From NCBI RefSeq assembly GCF_000702825.1, contig NZ_JNKF01000014.1:1-64000 (forward strand): 64,000 bases of DNA. The letters run 5' to 3'. Numbering within the stretch: the first letter of the stretch is position 1; the number at the start of each line of letters is the position of its first letter. Positions 37,541-48,514 of the stretch are shown here, one piece after another. Below the pieces are notes generated by a model that ran no database searches, was not told where the DNA came from, and worked only from the letters and a program-made list of their open reading frames with translations. The translations under genes and the position numbers were made by a program. This stretch comes from Prevotella sp. P6B1. GTDB taxonomy: Bacteria; Bacteroidota; Bacteroidia; Bacteroidales; Bacteroidaceae.

Positions 37541-38770
37541 GTGGGCGAGGTTAAGATCATTAACGACCCGGTATTCGGGTTTATCAAAATACCACAAGGC
37601 ATACTCTACGGGATTGTAGAGCACCCCTTATTTCAGAGGCTGAACCGCATCAATCAGTTGGGGTTGGCCTCTGTGGTGTATCCTGGGGCCAGGCATACGC
37701 GATTCCAGCACTCCTTAGGTGCTTTCCACCTGATGAGCGAGGCCATTCTGAACTTACAGCAGAAAGGCAACTTCATCTTCGATTCGGAAGCCGAAGCCGT
37801 ACAAGCAGCCATCCTGATGCACGATATCGGTCATGGCCCCTTTTCGCACGTACTGGAGAACACGCTGATTAGCGGCATCAGCCACGAGGAGATATCACTG
37901 ATGATGATGGAAGAGATCAACCGCTCGATGAATGGACAGCTGAATCTGGCCATCTCTATCTTCAAAGGCGAGTATCCGAAGAACTTCCTGCACCAGCTGA
38001 TTTCGAGTCAGTTGGATATGGACCGACTGGACTACCTGCGCCGCGACTCGTTCTATACCGGTGTGACCGAGGGTAACATCGGCAGCGCACGTATCATCAA
38101 GATGCTCAACGTGGTAGACGACTCGCTTGTAGTAGAACAGAAAGGTATCTACTCGCTGGAGAACTACCTGACCACCCGCCGGTTGATGTACTGGCAGGTA
38201 TATCTGCACCGCACATGCGTGGCCTACGAGAAGGTATTAGTCAATATGCTGAACCGCGCCAAGTGGCTGATCCGAAACGGTCAGCAGGTGTTTGCATCGC
38301 CTGCCCTACTCTATTTCCTGGAGAACGACATCGACGCCAAATGGTTCGCATCGCACCCCGAGGCGCTGCAGTACTACAGCGAACTGGACGACAGCGACAT
38401 CTGGAGCGCCATGAAGGCCTGGAAGCACCACAGCGACAAGATCCTCGCCACGCTGGCCACCGACATGCTGGACCGCCACATCTTCAAGGTCGAAGTACTG
38501 GAGAATGAGCCTACGCCCAAACGTTTGGACGAACTGAAACATACCATCGCCGAGAAGATGGATATCGCCTACGAAGACGCCCACTATCTGATGAGCCTGA
38601 ACACCATCCAGAAGGACATGTACAACGTGGACGATGACAAGATACAAATACTTTACAAAAATGGCGAGATCAGAGACATTTCTGAAGCCTCGGAATTGCT
38701 AAATGTTCAGTTACTATCAAAAAAAATACGAAAATATTATCTTTGTTATCAAAGATTTGAAGAAAAATAG
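37541..38770 (+). CDS. HD-domain metal-dependent phosphohydrolase (dNTPase-like)
   Basis: 409 residues. The HD motif is seen in HTRFQHSLGAFH (about 51-62) and MHDIGHGPFSHVLENT (about 92-107), the pattern of SAMHD1/Dgt-like enzymes. It may hydrolyse nucleotides; the substrate is unknown. No ATG is available, so the GTG at 37541 is taken. The 33-base gap after pyrF holds short 'caaagttc' repeats. Confidence 0.88.
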   Translation: MGEVKIINDPVFGFIKIPQGILYGIVEHPLFQRLNRINQLGLASVVYPGARHTRFQHSLGAFHLMSEAILNLQQKGNFIFDSEAEAVQAAILMHDIGHGPFSHVLENTLISGISHEEISLMMMEEINRSMNGQLNLAISIFKGEYPKNFLHQLISSQLDMDRLDYLRRDSFYTGVTEGNIGSARIIKMLNVVDDSLVVEQKGIYSLENYLTTRRLMYWQVYLHRTCVAYEKVLVNMLNRAKWLIRNGQQVFASPALLYFLENDIDAKWFASHPEALQYYSELDDSDIWSAMKAWKHHSDKILATLATDMLDRHIFKVEVLENEPTPKRLDELKHTIAEKMDIAYEDAHYLMSLNTIQKDMYNVDDDKIQILYKNGEIRDISEASELLNVQLLSKKIRKYYLCYQRFEEK

Positions 38771-38771
38771 T

Positions 38772-38779
38772 TATCTTTG
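38772..38779 (+). promoter_or_regulatory. -7 element upstream of lpxD
   Basis: TATCTTTG lies 30 bases before the lpxD ATG; a second identical TATCTTTG is at 38738-38745 within the HD gene. No well-spaced TTTG is seen for either. Confidence 0.45.
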
Positions 38780-38809
38780 CACGGATATTAAAATTAATAA
38801 TTGCAAATT

Positions 38810-39853
38810 ATGGAGTTTACAGCCAAACAAATTGCAGAACTGATTCAGGGAAGAGTGGAAGGCAATGAGAATGCAGCCGTCCGCACTTTTGCTAAGATTG
38901 AAGAGGGCGTTGAAGGAGCCATTTCATTCCTTTCAAACCCCAAATATACGCATTATATTTACGACACCAAGTCGAGTGTAGTACTCATCAACGAGGACGT
39001 AGAGCTTGATAAACCAGTTAGTTGCACACTCATCCGCGTAAAAAACGCCTATGAGTGCGTGGCCAAGCTGTTGCAGTTCTACGAGTCGATGAAACCTGCC
39101 AAGACCGGTATCGACCCATTGGCATCTATCTCGCCTAAAGCCAAGATTGGCGAGAACGTGTATATCGGTGCCTTTGCTGTGATTGGCGACGGTGCTGTTG
39201 TAGGCAACGGCACACAGATCTATCCCCACACCGTGATTGGTGATGGCGTGCAGGTAGGCGAAAAATGTCTGTTCTACCCTCACGTAACCATCTATCAGGG
39301 ATGTAAGATTGGAAATAACGTGACAATACACGCTGGCAGCGTGGTAGGTGCCGACGGATTCGGATTTGCACCTAACACCGAGGGCTACGACAAGATTCCA
39401 CAGATTGGTATCGTAGTTATCGAGGACAACGTAGAGATTGGTGCCAATACCTGTATCGACCGTTCTACCATGGGACAGACCGTTATCCACAAGGGTGTGA
39501 AGCTGGACAACCTGATTCAGGTAGCCCACAACTGTGAGATTGGCGAGAACACCGTGATGAGTGCTCAGGTAGGACTGGCTGGTTCGACCAAGATCGGCGC
39601 CTGGTGTATGGTCGGCGGTCAGGCAGGATTTGCAGGTCACATCCAGGTGGCCGACAAGACCTTCGTAGGTGCCCAGTGCGGTGTGATCAGCAACACCAAG
39701 GGTAATGGTGAGCAGCTTATCGGTTCGCCCGCCGTTAATCCCAAGATGTACTTCAAGGCACGTGCCATCGATGCCAAGCTGCCCGACATGTATCGCCAGG
39801 TAGCAGCCCTGCAGCGCGAAATCGACGCCCTGAAAGAAAAACTGGAGAAATAA
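38810..39853 (+). CDS. lpxD: UDP-3-O-(3-hydroxyacyl)glucosamine N-acyltransferase
   Basis: 347 residues from the ATG at 38810. It adds the second acyl chain in lipid A synthesis. An N-terminal uridine-binding domain (about 1-100) is followed by a left-handed beta helix of hexapeptide repeats (about 105-310) with the catalytic His in [12 protein letters not shown], and a C-terminal helix. The first gene of the lipid A set here. Confidence 0.95.
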   Translation: MEFTAKQIAELIQGRVEGNENAAVRTFAKIEEGVEGAISFLSNPKYTHYIYDTKSSVVLINEDVELDKPVSCTLIRVKNAYECVAKLLQFYESMKPAKTGIDPLASISPKAKIGENVYIGAFAVIGDGAVVGNGTQIYPHTVIGDGVQVGEKCLFYPHVTIYQGCKIGNNVTIHAGSVVGADGFGFAPNTEGYDKIPQIGIVVIEDNVEIGANTCIDRSTMGQTVIHKGVKLDNLIQVAHNCEIGENTVMSAQVGLAGSTKIGAWCMVGGQAGFAGHIQVADKTFVGAQCGVISNTKGNGEQLIGSPAVNPKMYFKARAIDAKLPDMYRQVAALQREIDALKEKLEK

Positions 39854-39860
39854 TAATTTA

Positions 39861-39933
39861 GCAACGGACTACAGGACTGAAAGAAAAAAAATTCCTCGTG
39901 ATAAAAAAATCCTAAAGTCCTGTTGTCCGTTGC
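39861..39933. repeat. Long imperfect inverted repeat between lpxD and lpxC-fabZ
   Basis: GCAACGGACTACAGGACT (39861-39878) and AGTCCTGTTGTCCGTTGC (39916-39933) are reverse complements apart from one base, with a 37-base AT-rich loop. No T tract follows on the plus strand, so it is not a simple terminator. Confidence 0.75.
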
Positions 39934-39952
39934 AAAAAAGAAAATAAATGAT

Positions 39953-41335
39953 ATGAAACAGAAAACACTGAAAGGCAGTTTTTCGTTGTTCGGAAAAGGA
40001 CTGCATACAGGTTTGAACCTGACTGTTACATTCAACCCCGCACCAGAGAATACTGGTTACAAGATTCAGCGTATCGACCTCGAAGGACAGCCTATCATCG
40101 ACGCTATCGCCGAGAACGTGATCGACACACAGCGCGGTACTGTGCTGGCCAAGGGCGACGCACGCGTATCAACCGTAGAGCACGGTCTCTCAGCACTCTA
40201 TGCCTTAGGCATCGACAACTGTCTGATCCAGGTCAACGGTCCTGAGTTCCCTATTCTCGACGGTTCAGCCATTCTCTATGTGAACAAGATCCAGGAGATA
40301 GGTATTGAGGAGCAGAACGCCCCCAAGGACTACTATGTGATTCGCAAGAAGATTGAGATCAAGGATGAGCAGACTGGATCGTGCATCACTATCCTGCCCG
40401 ATGATGCTTTCACCATCACCGCTATGTGCTCGTTCGAGAGCAAATTCATCAACTCGCAGTTTGCTACACTCGATGATCCAAAGAAATATGCCACCGAGAT
40501 TGCCAGCGCACGTACTTTTGTATTCGTACGCGACATTGAGCCCCTGTTGCAGGCCAACCTGATCAAGGGCGGCGACCTGGACAACGCTATCGTTATCTAC
40601 GAGCGTCAAACCACACAGGAGCGTCTGGACATGCTGGCCGACATGCTGCATGTTGAGCATCGCGACGCCACCGATCTGGGTTATATCCAGCACAAGCCTC
40701 TGCAGTGGGAGAATGAGTGTACACGCCACAAGCTGCTCGACATCATCGGCGATATGGCGCTGATCGGTAAGCCCATCAAGGGTCGTATCATCGCTACACG
40801 TCCTGGTCACACTATCAACAATAAGTTTGCACGCCAGATGCGCAAGGAGATTCGCAAGCACGAGATTCAGGCGCCCATCTATGATCCCAACGAGGAGCCC
40901 ATCATGGACGTGAACCGTATTCGCGAACTGCTGCCCCACCGCTACCCCATGCAGTTGGTAGATAAGGTAGTAGAGCTGGGTGCAACCACTATCGTAGGTA
41001 TCAAGAACATCACCTCTAACGAGCCTTTCTTCCAGGGCCACTTCCCACAAGAGCCCGTTATGCCAGGCGTACTGCAGATTGAGGCAATGGCACAGTGCGG
41101 CGGACTGCTGGTACTGAACACACTGGAGGAGCCCGAGCGCTGGAGCACCTACTTCATGAAGATTGACGATGTGAAGTTCCGTCAGAAGGTGGTTCCTGGT
41201 GACACCCTGATCTTCAAGGTTGAACTGCTGGCTCCCGTACGTCATGGTATCTCTTCGATGAAGGGCTACGTATTCGTGGGCGACCACGTAGTAAGCGAGG
41301 CCACCTTCACCGCCCAGATTGTAAAGAATAAGTAA
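39953..41335 (+). CDS. lpxC: Bifunctional LpxC deacetylase / FabZ dehydratase
   Basis: 460 residues from the ATG at 39953. Residues 1-310 are LpxC, the zinc-dependent deacetylase that commits to lipid A (GLHTG near 17, VEHGLSALYALG near 77 and the distal His in RPGHTINNKFA). From about 318 a FabZ domain follows with HRYPMQLVDKV and the catalytic HFPQEPVMPGV. This fusion is usual in Bacteroidetes and links fatty-acid and lipid A synthesis. Confidence 0.97.
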   Translation: MKQKTLKGSFSLFGKGLHTGLNLTVTFNPAPENTGYKIQRIDLEGQPIIDAIAENVIDTQRGTVLAKGDARVSTVEHGLSALYALGIDNCLIQVNGPEFPILDGSAILYVNKIQEIGIEEQNAPKDYYVIRKKIEIKDEQTGSCITILPDDAFTITAMCSFESKFINSQFATLDDPKKYATEIASARTFVFVRDIEPLLQANLIKGGDLDNAIVIYERQTTQERLDMLADMLHVEHRDATDLGYIQHKPLQWENECTRHKLLDIIGDMALIGKPIKGRIIATRPGHTINNKFARQMRKEIRKHEIQAPIYDPNEEPIMDVNRIRELLPHRYPMQLVDKVVELGATTIVGIKNITSNEPFFQGHFPQEPVMPGVLQIEAMAQCGGLLVLNTLEEPERWSTYFMKIDDVKFRQKVVPGDTLIFKVELLAPVRHGISSMKGYVFVGDHVVSEATFTAQIVKNK

Positions 41336-41356
41336 AGTTCAAAGCTCAAAGAAAAT

Positions 41357-42130
41357 ATGGCAAATCAGATACATCCAATGGCTATTGTCGACCCCGAGGC
41401 AAAACTGGGCGACAATAATATTATCGGCCCTTTCTGCGTGATCGACAAGAACGTAGTAATCGGCGACAACAACAAGCTGTATAACAGCGTAACACTGCAC
41501 TTTGGTACCCGTCTGGGTAACAACAACGAGATTTTCCCAGGTGCTTCAATCTCTACCAAGCCTCAGGACCTGAAGTTCCAGGGCGAAGAGACCACCTGCG
41601 AGATCGGCGATAACAACTCTATCCGCGAAAACGTCACCATCAGCCGTGGTACTGCCTCAAAGGGTAAGACCACCGTGGGTAACAACAACCTGCTGATGGA
41701 GAATATGCATATCGGACACGACTGTGAGATTGGTAACGGCTGCATTATCGGCAACTCTACCAAATTTGCCGGCGAGGTTGTAGTTGATGATAACGCTATC
41801 ATCTCTGCCTGCTGCCTGTTCCACCAGTTCCTGCACGTGGGCGGTTATATCATGTTCCAGGGTGGTAGCCGTACCAGTCAGGACATTCCTCCCTACGTGA
41901 TTGCTGGTAAGGAGCCTATCCGCTATGCTGGTGTGAACCTGATCGGTCTGCGTCGTCGTGGTTTCTCTAACGAGACCATCGAGGCCATCCACGATGCCTA
42001 CCGCATCATCTACTCAAAGGGGGTGATGAAGGAAGGCGTGGCCGAAGCACGCGCCAAGTACCCCGACTGCAAGGAGGTAGAATACATCTGCTCGTTCATC
42101 GAAAGTTCAAAAAGAGGTGTCATCCGCTAA
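41357..42130 (+). CDS. lpxA: UDP-N-acetylglucosamine acyltransferase
   Basis: 257 residues, the first acyltransferase of lipid A synthesis. Left-handed beta-helix repeats fill the N-terminal two thirds, with the catalytic His in [10 protein letters not shown] (about 117) and a helical C terminus (about 190-257). It follows lpxC-fabZ by 21 bases and overlaps miaA by 14. Confidence 0.96.
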   Translation: MANQIHPMAIVDPEAKLGDNNIIGPFCVIDKNVVIGDNNKLYNSVTLHFGTRLGNNNEIFPGASISTKPQDLKFQGEETTCEIGDNNSIRENVTISRGTASKGKTTVGNNNLLMENMHIGHDCEIGNGCIIGNSTKFAGEVVVDDNAIISACCLFHQFLHVGGYIMFQGGSRTSQDIPPYVIAGKEPIRYAGVNLIGLRRRGFSNETIEAIHDAYRIIYSKGVMKEGVAEARAKYPDCKEVEYICSFIESSKRGVIR

Positions 42131-43037
42131 GACGCTCATCGTCATCACAGGGCCGACGGCAGTAGGTAAGACAGCCTTATGCCTCGATATAGCCCAACAC
42201 TTTGGCATCCCTATCATCAATGCCGATTCAAGGCAGATATATAAGGAACTGAAGATTGGCACGGCAAGTCCAACAGCTGAGCAGCTCACACAAGTAAAAC
42301 ATTACTTTGTGGGCTCGCTCTCATTGAACGACTATTATAGTGCTTCGCTCTTTGAACAACAGACACTGGAGATTCTGGAACAGGAATTCCGTGAACACGA
42401 CTTCGCCCTGATGGCTGGTGGCAGTATGATGTACATCGATGCGGTATGTAATGGTATTGACGATATCCCTACCGTTGACGATGTGACACGCGAGACGCTG
42501 AAACGCCGACTGGCCGACGAAGGACTTGAAGCCTTAGTAGCAGAACTGAAGGTTCTCGACCCAGAATACTACGACATCGTAGACAAACAAAACCCACGCC
42601 GCGTGGTGCATGGATTAGAGATTTGCCTGATGACAGGTAAGACCTATACCTCGTTCCGCAAGCGTGAAACAAAGCAACGCCCCTTCCATATCGTGAAGAT
42701 CGGACTGAACCGAGAGCGCGAGGAGCTCTACAACCGCATCAATCACCGCGTAGATGAGATGATGGCCGAAGGGCTGCTGGAAGAAGCCAAAAGCCTTTAC
42801 CCCATGCGACAGATGAATGCGCTGAACACCGTAGGATACAAAGAGATGTTTGCCTATCTGGACGGAACATGGACACTCGAAGAAGCGGTGGAACGCATCA
42901 AGGGCAACACACGCAGATACGCCCGCAAACAATTAACATGGTATAAGAAAGATGAACAGATAAGGTGGTTTCACCCAAACGAAAAAGAACAAATAATCAG
43001 TTACATATCTCAAGACTATGAGCAACGAAACATCTAA
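42117..43037 (+). CDS. miaA: tRNA dimethylallyltransferase
   Basis: 306 residues. It adds an isopentenyl group to A37 of tRNAs reading UNN codons. P-loop [10 protein letters not shown] (about 12-21), ADSRQIY (about 38) and the ARKQLTWYK end are typical. The start is a GTG at 42117 inside lpxA; translation is probably coupled to lpxA. It overlaps the next gene by 20 bases. Confidence 0.95.
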   Translation: MSSAKTLIVITGPTAVGKTALCLDIAQHFGIPIINADSRQIYKELKIGTASPTAEQLTQVKHYFVGSLSLNDYYSASLFEQQTLEILEQEFREHDFALMAGGSMMYIDAVCNGIDDIPTVDDVTRETLKRRLADEGLEALVAELKVLDPEYYDIVDKQNPRRVVHGLEICLMTGKTYTSFRKRETKQRPFHIVKIGLNREREELYNRINHRVDEMMAEGLLEEAKSLYPMRQMNALNTVGYKEMFAYLDGTWTLEEAVERIKGNTRRYARKQLTWYKKDEQIRWFHPNEKEQIISYISQDYEQRNI

Positions 43038-45510
43038 CAAATACATGGGCATGCTGAACATGGCCCTGCAGAAAATCAAGGGCCTCTGGCCGTGGTACAA
43101 AGGATTGTATCAGGGACGCGCATGGTATATCAAGACCTTGGTGGCTATCGCATCACTCATCGTAGCCTTTTTCCTCTACTTGGGTGCTGTAGATATCAAC
43201 TTCCTGTGGTTGTTCGGTAAGTCGCCATCCATGTCGACGATCAAGAACAAACGTCCGGCAGAAGCGTCAATGATCTATAGTGCCGATGGCAAGCAGATAG
43301 GAAAATTCTTCAGCGAGAACCGTACACCTGTCGGCTACGAGGATGTAAATCCTGCGTTCTGGAAGGCGCTGATCGACACTGAGGACGAGCGTTTCTACAG
43401 TCATCATGGTATTGATTATCAGGCATTTGCAGCCGCTCTGAAAGATTATGCTTTACATCACGACGCGCGTGGTGCATCGACCATCACACAGCAGTTGGCC
43501 AAGAACTTGTTCCGAACACGTTCTGAATACTCTACAGGCTTGTTAGGCAATATCCCTGGTATCAAGATGTTGATCCTGAAGAGCAAGGAATGGATTACCG
43601 CCTACAAGCTGGAACTGTTTTTCACCAAGAATGAGATTCTGACCCAGTATGCCAATACCGTCGATTTCGGTTCGAACGCCTTTGGTATCAAAACCGCATG
43701 TAAGACTTACTTTGGTTGCTCACCCAAGCAGCTCACCACTGAGCAGGCCGCTGTTCTGGTAGGTATGCTGAAGGCTACCACCTATTATAACCCGCTCATC
43801 AACCCCAAGAACTCGCTGAAGCGACGCAACATCGTTCTCGACCTGATGCAGAAGCATGGCGACCTGACAAAGGAAGAATGCGACTCACTGAAGCAGTTGG
43901 AGATTAAACTTGACTACAGCGTGGAGAACGCCTACGACGGTGAGGCCAACTATTTCCGAGAGGCTGTAGCCGACTTTATGAAGGACTGGTGTGCCAACTA
44001 TTATGGTGAAAACAAAAAATACGCATACTATACCGAGGGTTTGAAGATTTACACAACACTTGACACCCGCATGCAGAAATATGCCGAAGAGGCAGCTGTC
44101 AAGCAGATGCAGCAAGTGCAGAAATCCTTCAACGCCCACTGGGGATCAACCAATCCCTGGCAGGATGAGCGCCATGTAGAGATTCCTCACTTCATTGAGG
44201 ACCTGGCCAAGAAGACACCTTATTATAAATATCTGAATCGCAAGTTCGATGGTAATCAGGACTCTATCGATTACTATCTGAACCTCCCTCATACAGTCAA
44301 GTTATTCGACTATGAGAAGGGCTATATCGAGAAAGAGATTTCAACCCTCGACTCACTACGCTATATGGAGCGCTTTATGCACTGCGGATTTGTGGCCATC
44401 GAGCCTCAGACCGGACACGTAAAGGCATGGGTGGGCGATATAGACTTCAAGACCTGGAAGTATGATAAGGTGACCGCTATGCGCCAGCCTGGTTCTACCT
44501 TCAAGCTGTTCGTTTATACTGAGGCCATGAATCAGGGCATCACGCCTTGTGACACCCGTAAGGACGAGTACTTCTCGATGAAGGTCATGGATCACGGCGA
44601 GGAGGTGACATGGGCACCAACGAATGCTGACGGACGCTTTACCAACTCGGATATCACTCTGAAGCAGGCTTTCGCTATGAGTATCAACTCGGTAGCCGTT
44701 CGTCTGGGTCAGGAGTGCGGTATCGACAACATCGTAAAGACTGCCCACGACATGGGTATCAAGAGTAAGCTCGACGCTACCCCAGCCTTGGCATTAGGTT
44801 CGAGCGACGTGAACCTGCTGGAGATGGTGAGTGCCTACTGCACACCTTGCAGCGGTGGTGTTCAGCATGATCCCGTCTTGGTCAGCAGGATTGAGGACCG
44901 CGACGGTAACGTGATCTACGAAGCACCTACCGATGGCAAACAGGCCATCCCCTATCGTAGCGCCTTCCTGGTACAGCAACTGCTGATGGGCGGAATGAGC
45001 GGTACCAGTTCGCGATTGAGAGGTTTCGTAGGCTACGATATCACAGATACCGACTTCGGTGGTAAGACAGGAACCTCCAACAACCACTCTGATGCCTGGT
45101 TCATCGGCACCACACCTAATCTGGTTTGCGGTGCATGGGTTGGTGGCGAGTATCGCTGTATCCACTTCCGCACAGGTATGTTGGGTCAGGGTAACCGCAC
45201 AGCGCTACCCATCTGCGGCTACTTCTTAGGTAGCGTACTGAAGGATCCTGCCTTCAAGAAGTATCGTGCTAAGTTTGCTGCACCACGCGATGCCGACCTC
45301 AACCAAGCCATGTATGGCTGCGGCGGTTATCTCGCACTCCCCTCTGATTCTGATTCCATTGGTGTCGATTCACTGAGAATGGCCGATGGCGAAGAACTGA
45401 TAGAGGTTCAGGGCGATGGCCCCCAGAAGCCGCTCGAGGGCGACAACGAGAATGCCAACCAGACACCAACACCCAACAATAACGGCGAAGCTACAGAGAA
45501 AAAAGACTAA
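43018..45510 (+). CDS. Class A penicillin-binding protein (PBP1A type)
   Basis: 830 residues. A cytoplasmic tail and one membrane helix (about 41-60) precede a glycosyltransferase domain with [12 protein letters not shown] (about 122) and [14 protein letters not shown]. The transpeptidase domain has the SxxK serine in PGSTFK (about 491-496), SIN near 563, and GGKTGTS near 681. It polymerises and cross-links peptidoglycan in the periplasm. The C-terminal tail is acidic and low-complexity (about 795-830). Confidence 0.95.
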   Translation: MSNETSNKYMGMLNMALQKIKGLWPWYKGLYQGRAWYIKTLVAIASLIVAFFLYLGAVDINFLWLFGKSPSMSTIKNKRPAEASMIYSADGKQIGKFFSENRTPVGYEDVNPAFWKALIDTEDERFYSHHGIDYQAFAAALKDYALHHDARGASTITQQLAKNLFRTRSEYSTGLLGNIPGIKMLILKSKEWITAYKLELFFTKNEILTQYANTVDFGSNAFGIKTACKTYFGCSPKQLTTEQAAVLVGMLKATTYYNPLINPKNSLKRRNIVLDLMQKHGDLTKEECDSLKQLEIKLDYSVENAYDGEANYFREAVADFMKDWCANYYGENKKYAYYTEGLKIYTTLDTRMQKYAEEAAVKQMQQVQKSFNAHWGSTNPWQDERHVEIPHFIEDLAKKTPYYKYLNRKFDGNQDSIDYYLNLPHTVKLFDYEKGYIEKEISTLDSLRYMERFMHCGFVAIEPQTGHVKAWVGDIDFKTWKYDKVTAMRQPGSTFKLFVYTEAMNQGITPCDTRKDEYFSMKVMDHGEEVTWAPTNADGRFTNSDITLKQAFAMSINSVAVRLGQECGIDNIVKTAHDMGIKSKLDATPALALGSSDVNLLEMVSAYCTPCSGGVQHDPVLVSRIEDRDGNVIYEAPTDGKQAIPYRSAFLVQQLLMGGMSGTSSRLRGFVGYDITDTDFGGKTGTSNNHSDAWFIGTTPNLVCGAWVGGEYRCIHFRTGMLGQGNRTALPICGYFLGSVLKDPAFKKYRAKFAAPRDADLNQAMYGCGGYLALPSDSDSIGVDSLRMADGEELIEVQGDGPQKPLEGDNENANQTPTPNNNGEATEKKD

Positions 45511-47282
45511 TGCACGCAGAACAGCAACTTGATCTGGACAACAAAGAGTGGCAAGACGCTCTCCAGATCATCAACTATACACGGCGCTCGCTTTTCCTGA
45601 CCGGAAAAGCGGGCACTGGTAAATCCACCTTTCTGCGCTACATATCCCAAAACACCAAAAAGAAACATGTAATCCTGGCACCAACAGGCATCGCTGCCAT
45701 CAATGCCGGCGGCTCTACATTGCACAGTTTCTTCAAGCTACCCTTTCATCCGCTATTGCCCAACGACACGCAATATGACTGGCGACACCTGAAGGAAACC
45801 CTGAAATATACCGGAGCCCAACGCAAGCTGATACGCGAGGTTGAACTGATTATCATCGACGAGATTTCGATGGTCAGGGCTGACATCATCGACTTTATTG
45901 ATAAGGTACTGCGCGCCTATACGCGCAACCCAGAGCCCTTTGGCGGCAAACAACTGCTGCTGGTTGGCGACATCTACCAGCTGGAACCCGTACTCAAGGA
46001 CGAGGACCGTCAACTATTACAGCCTTTCTATCCATCGCCGTATTTCTTCAATGCGAAAGTGTGGCAGGTTATGCCGATTGTTTCGATAGAGCTGCGAAAA
46101 GTGTATCGCCAGACAGACGATAAATTCATAGCCATCCTCGATCGTATCCGTAACAACACCGCTACGCCTGGCGACCTGAGCGCCCTCAACACCCGCGTAG
46201 CATCCAGCACCACACACCCAACACCACACACCCAACTATCCATCACACTGGCTGCCCGCCGCGATACGGTGGATTTCATCAACGAGCAGAAACTCGCTGC
46301 CCTCGATGGCGATATCAGCATGTTTAAGGGGGTGATTAAGGGCAACTTCCCTGAGTCGTCACTCCCTACCCCCATGGAACTGCAACTGAAACCTGGGGCA
46401 CAGATTATCTTTATCAAGAACGACAAAGAGAAGCGCTGGGTCAACGGCACACTGGGCACCATCGAATACATCGACGAAGAAGAGGGCATCATCGGCATCA
46501 TCACTGAGTCGGGATTAGAATACGATGTAGAGCGCGACATCTGGGAGAACATGCGCTATACCTTCAACGAGAAGGAACAGAAAATCGAAGAGGAACTTTT
46601 GGGCACCTATACCCAGTTCCCTATCCGACTGGCTTGGGCCATAACTGTTCACAAGAGCCAGGGTCTCACCTTCCAACAGGTATCAATCGATTTCGGTGGT
46701 GGAGGCGCCTTTGCCGGTGGTCAGACTTATGTTGCCCTCTCACGATGCACATCGCTCGAAGGTATCACGCTAAAAGCGCCACTGCGTCAAAGCGATATCT
46801 TCGTCAGGGCCGAAGTAGTGAGATTCGCCAACCAGTATAACGACCCGCAAACCATCAACCAAGCCCTTCAGGAAGGCAAGGCCGACCGTGAATACCGTGA
46901 TGCCATCAGGGCGTTCGACAAAGGCGAGTTCGGAAAGTTTCTCGACAACTTCTTCAAAGCCATCCATTCGCGCTATGATATCGAGAAACCACATATCAAG
47001 AGATATATCCAGAGGAAACTGGAGATTATCAACCGGCAGAAACGGGCCATCATCGAAATACAGTCACGACACGAGACCGAGATAGCCAAGCTGAGGGAAG
47101 AGCTCAATGCCAAGAATAACCTGCTGAAACGCCTGGCAGCCGAATACACCATCATGGGACGCGAATGCGAACGCGAACACATGCTCGATGCTGCTATCCG
47201 CAACTACCAGAAGGCTCTGGAACTATATCCAGAAGCCGGCGATGCGCAACGAAGATTAAATAAACTACAGAAAAACAACTAA
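45510..47282 (+). CDS. PIF1-like superfamily 1 DNA helicase with coiled-coil/TPR tail
   Basis: 590 residues. Walker A is TGKAGTGKST (about 31-40) and Walker B IIIDEISM (about 112-119). SITVHKSQGLTF-like AITVHKSQGLTF and YVALSRCTSL are the late SF1B motifs. Residues about 510-590 form a coiled coil followed by a TPR-like helix pair ending at LNKLQKNN. The ATG shares an A with the PBP stop (TAATG). Its stop overlaps that of tadA. Confidence 0.87.
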   Translation: MHAEQQLDLDNKEWQDALQIINYTRRSLFLTGKAGTGKSTFLRYISQNTKKKHVILAPTGIAAINAGGSTLHSFFKLPFHPLLPNDTQYDWRHLKETLKYTGAQRKLIREVELIIIDEISMVRADIIDFIDKVLRAYTRNPEPFGGKQLLLVGDIYQLEPVLKDEDRQLLQPFYPSPYFFNAKVWQVMPIVSIELRKVYRQTDDKFIAILDRIRNNTATPGDLSALNTRVASSTTHPTPHTQLSITLAARRDTVDFINEQKLAALDGDISMFKGVIKGNFPESSLPTPMELQLKPGAQIIFIKNDKEKRWVNGTLGTIEYIDEEEGIIGIITESGLEYDVERDIWENMRYTFNEKEQKIEEELLGTYTQFPIRLAWAITVHKSQGLTFQQVSIDFGGGGAFAGGQTYVALSRCTSLEGITLKAPLRQSDIFVRAEVVRFANQYNDPQTINQALQEGKADREYRDAIRAFDKGEFGKFLDNFFKAIHSRYDIEKPHIKRYIQRKLEIINRQKRAIIEIQSRHETEIAKLREELNAKNNLLKRLAAEYTIMGRECEREHMLDAAIRNYQKALELYPEAGDAQRRLNKLQKNN

Positions 47283-47731
47283 CGCTTGGATTTAAAGAAA
47301 TCCTGCATCAGCTGCCGGCACTCTGCTTCGAGAATACCGCTGGTTACTGTTGCTTTAGGATGAAAAGCCCTGGGAGCCAGATCATGGTAGCCACGCTTCT
47401 CGTCAGAAGTGCCATATACTATACGCGGAATCTGCGCCCAACCTATAGCACCAGCACACATCGTACAAGGTTCTACCGTAACGTAAAGCGTACAATCAGT
47501 CAAGTATTTGCCACCTAAGGTGTTGGCCGCAGCTGTAATAGCCTGCATCTCTGCATGAGCAGTAACGTCGCACAATGTCTCAGTCAGATTATGCGCACGA
47601 GATATGACGCGGTCCTTGCAAACCACAACTGCACCAATAGGTATTTCGCCCACTTGCAACGCTTCATGAGCCTCATCAAGGGCCATTTGCATATACCGCT
47701 CGTCTTTTTTTTGCTGTTCTTCTGTAATCAT
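47279..47731 (-). CDS. tadA: tRNA adenosine-34 deaminase (TadA type)
   Basis: 150 residues, zinc deaminase fold. The motif HAEMQAI near 81 and PCTMCAGAI near 111 hold the zinc ligands and catalytic Glu. It should convert A34 to inosine in tRNA-Arg. The -7 element TAATTTTG ends only 5 bases before this ATG, so the message may be leaderless or begin at a later Met (residue 14). Confidence 0.92.
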   Translation of the reverse strand: MITEEQQKKDERYMQMALDEAHEALQVGEIPIGAVVVCKDRVISRAHNLTETLCDVTAHAEMQAITAAANTLGGKYLTDCTLYVTVEPCTMCAGAIGWAQIPRIVYGTSDEKRGYHDLAPRAFHPKATVTSGILEAECRQLMQDFFKSKR

Positions 47732-47732
47732 G

Positions 47733-47763
47733 TTGCAAAATTACGATTTTTTTCTTAACTTTG
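47733..47763 (+). promoter_or_regulatory. birA promoter
   Basis: TTG (47733-47735) and TAACTTTG (47756-47763) are 20 bases apart. The same TTGCAAAATTA, read on the other strand, supplies the -7 box for tadA, so the two divergent promoters overlap. Confidence 0.72.
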
Positions 47764-47771
47764 CAAACGAA

Positions 47772-48503
47772 ATGATGGATTTTAAGATTGTACACATCGA
47801 AGAAACAGATTCTACCAACCGTTGGATGAAGGATATGATAGATCAGCACACCATTGAGGAGACACAAGACCCAATGGTGGTGGTGGCTGAATACCAAACG
47901 GCAGGACGAGGTTGCGGAACAAACTCATGGGAGTCGGAAGCAGGCAAGAATCTATTATGTTCGGTGTTGATACACCCCCAAAAGGTATCAGCCAGAACGC
48001 AATTCATCATTACGCAGATCGTTTCAGTAGCACTTTGTCAGACTCTGAGTCAGTATATCAGCGCCCCGATAGAAATTAAGTGGCCTAACGATATATACGT
48101 AGGCGACAAGAAAATTTGCGGCGTACTGATAGAAAACCGCATTCACGGCCGACGTATTAAGGACTGTATCATCGGCATTGGACTGAACATCAATCAGACC
48201 ACATTCAGAAGCGATGCGCCTAATCCCGTATCCATCAAGCAGATTACAAATAAGGAAGTGGATCGCGATGAATTCCTGAACACCTTTCTGAGTCTGCTTG
48301 ACAAGGCCTGCAACAACAAGAACATGCATCAGGACTATCTGAACAGATTATACAGGCGAGAAGGCAAACACCCGTTTATGACAAAAGGCATCCGTTTCGA
48401 AGCCAGTATCGTTGGCGTCAACGACGATGGCCGCCTGATGCTTCAGGACGAGAAAGGTGTAGCGCATTTGTTCGCATTCAAAGAAGTACAATTCATTATA
48501 TAA
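47772..48503 (+). CDS. birA: Biotin-[acetyl-CoA carboxylase] ligase
   Basis: 243 residues from the ATG at 47772; no DNA-binding domain is present, so it is a non-repressor type. It attaches biotin to carboxylases. TDSTNRWMKD, the biotinyl-AMP loop GRGCGTNSWES (about 54-64) and KWPNDIYVGDKKICG are characteristic. Longer upstream starts would lie within the promoter. Confidence 0.95.
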   Translation: MMDFKIVHIEETDSTNRWMKDMIDQHTIEETQDPMVVVAEYQTAGRGCGTNSWESEAGKNLLCSVLIHPQKVSARTQFIITQIVSVALCQTLSQYISAPIEIKWPNDIYVGDKKICGVLIENRIHGRRIKDCIIGIGLNINQTTFRSDAPNPVSIKQITNKEVDRDEFLNTFLSLLDKACNNKNMHQDYLNRLYRREGKHPFMTKGIRFEASIVGVNDDGRLMLQDEKGVAHLFAFKEVQFII

Positions 48504-48514
48504 TAATAAGGTAT

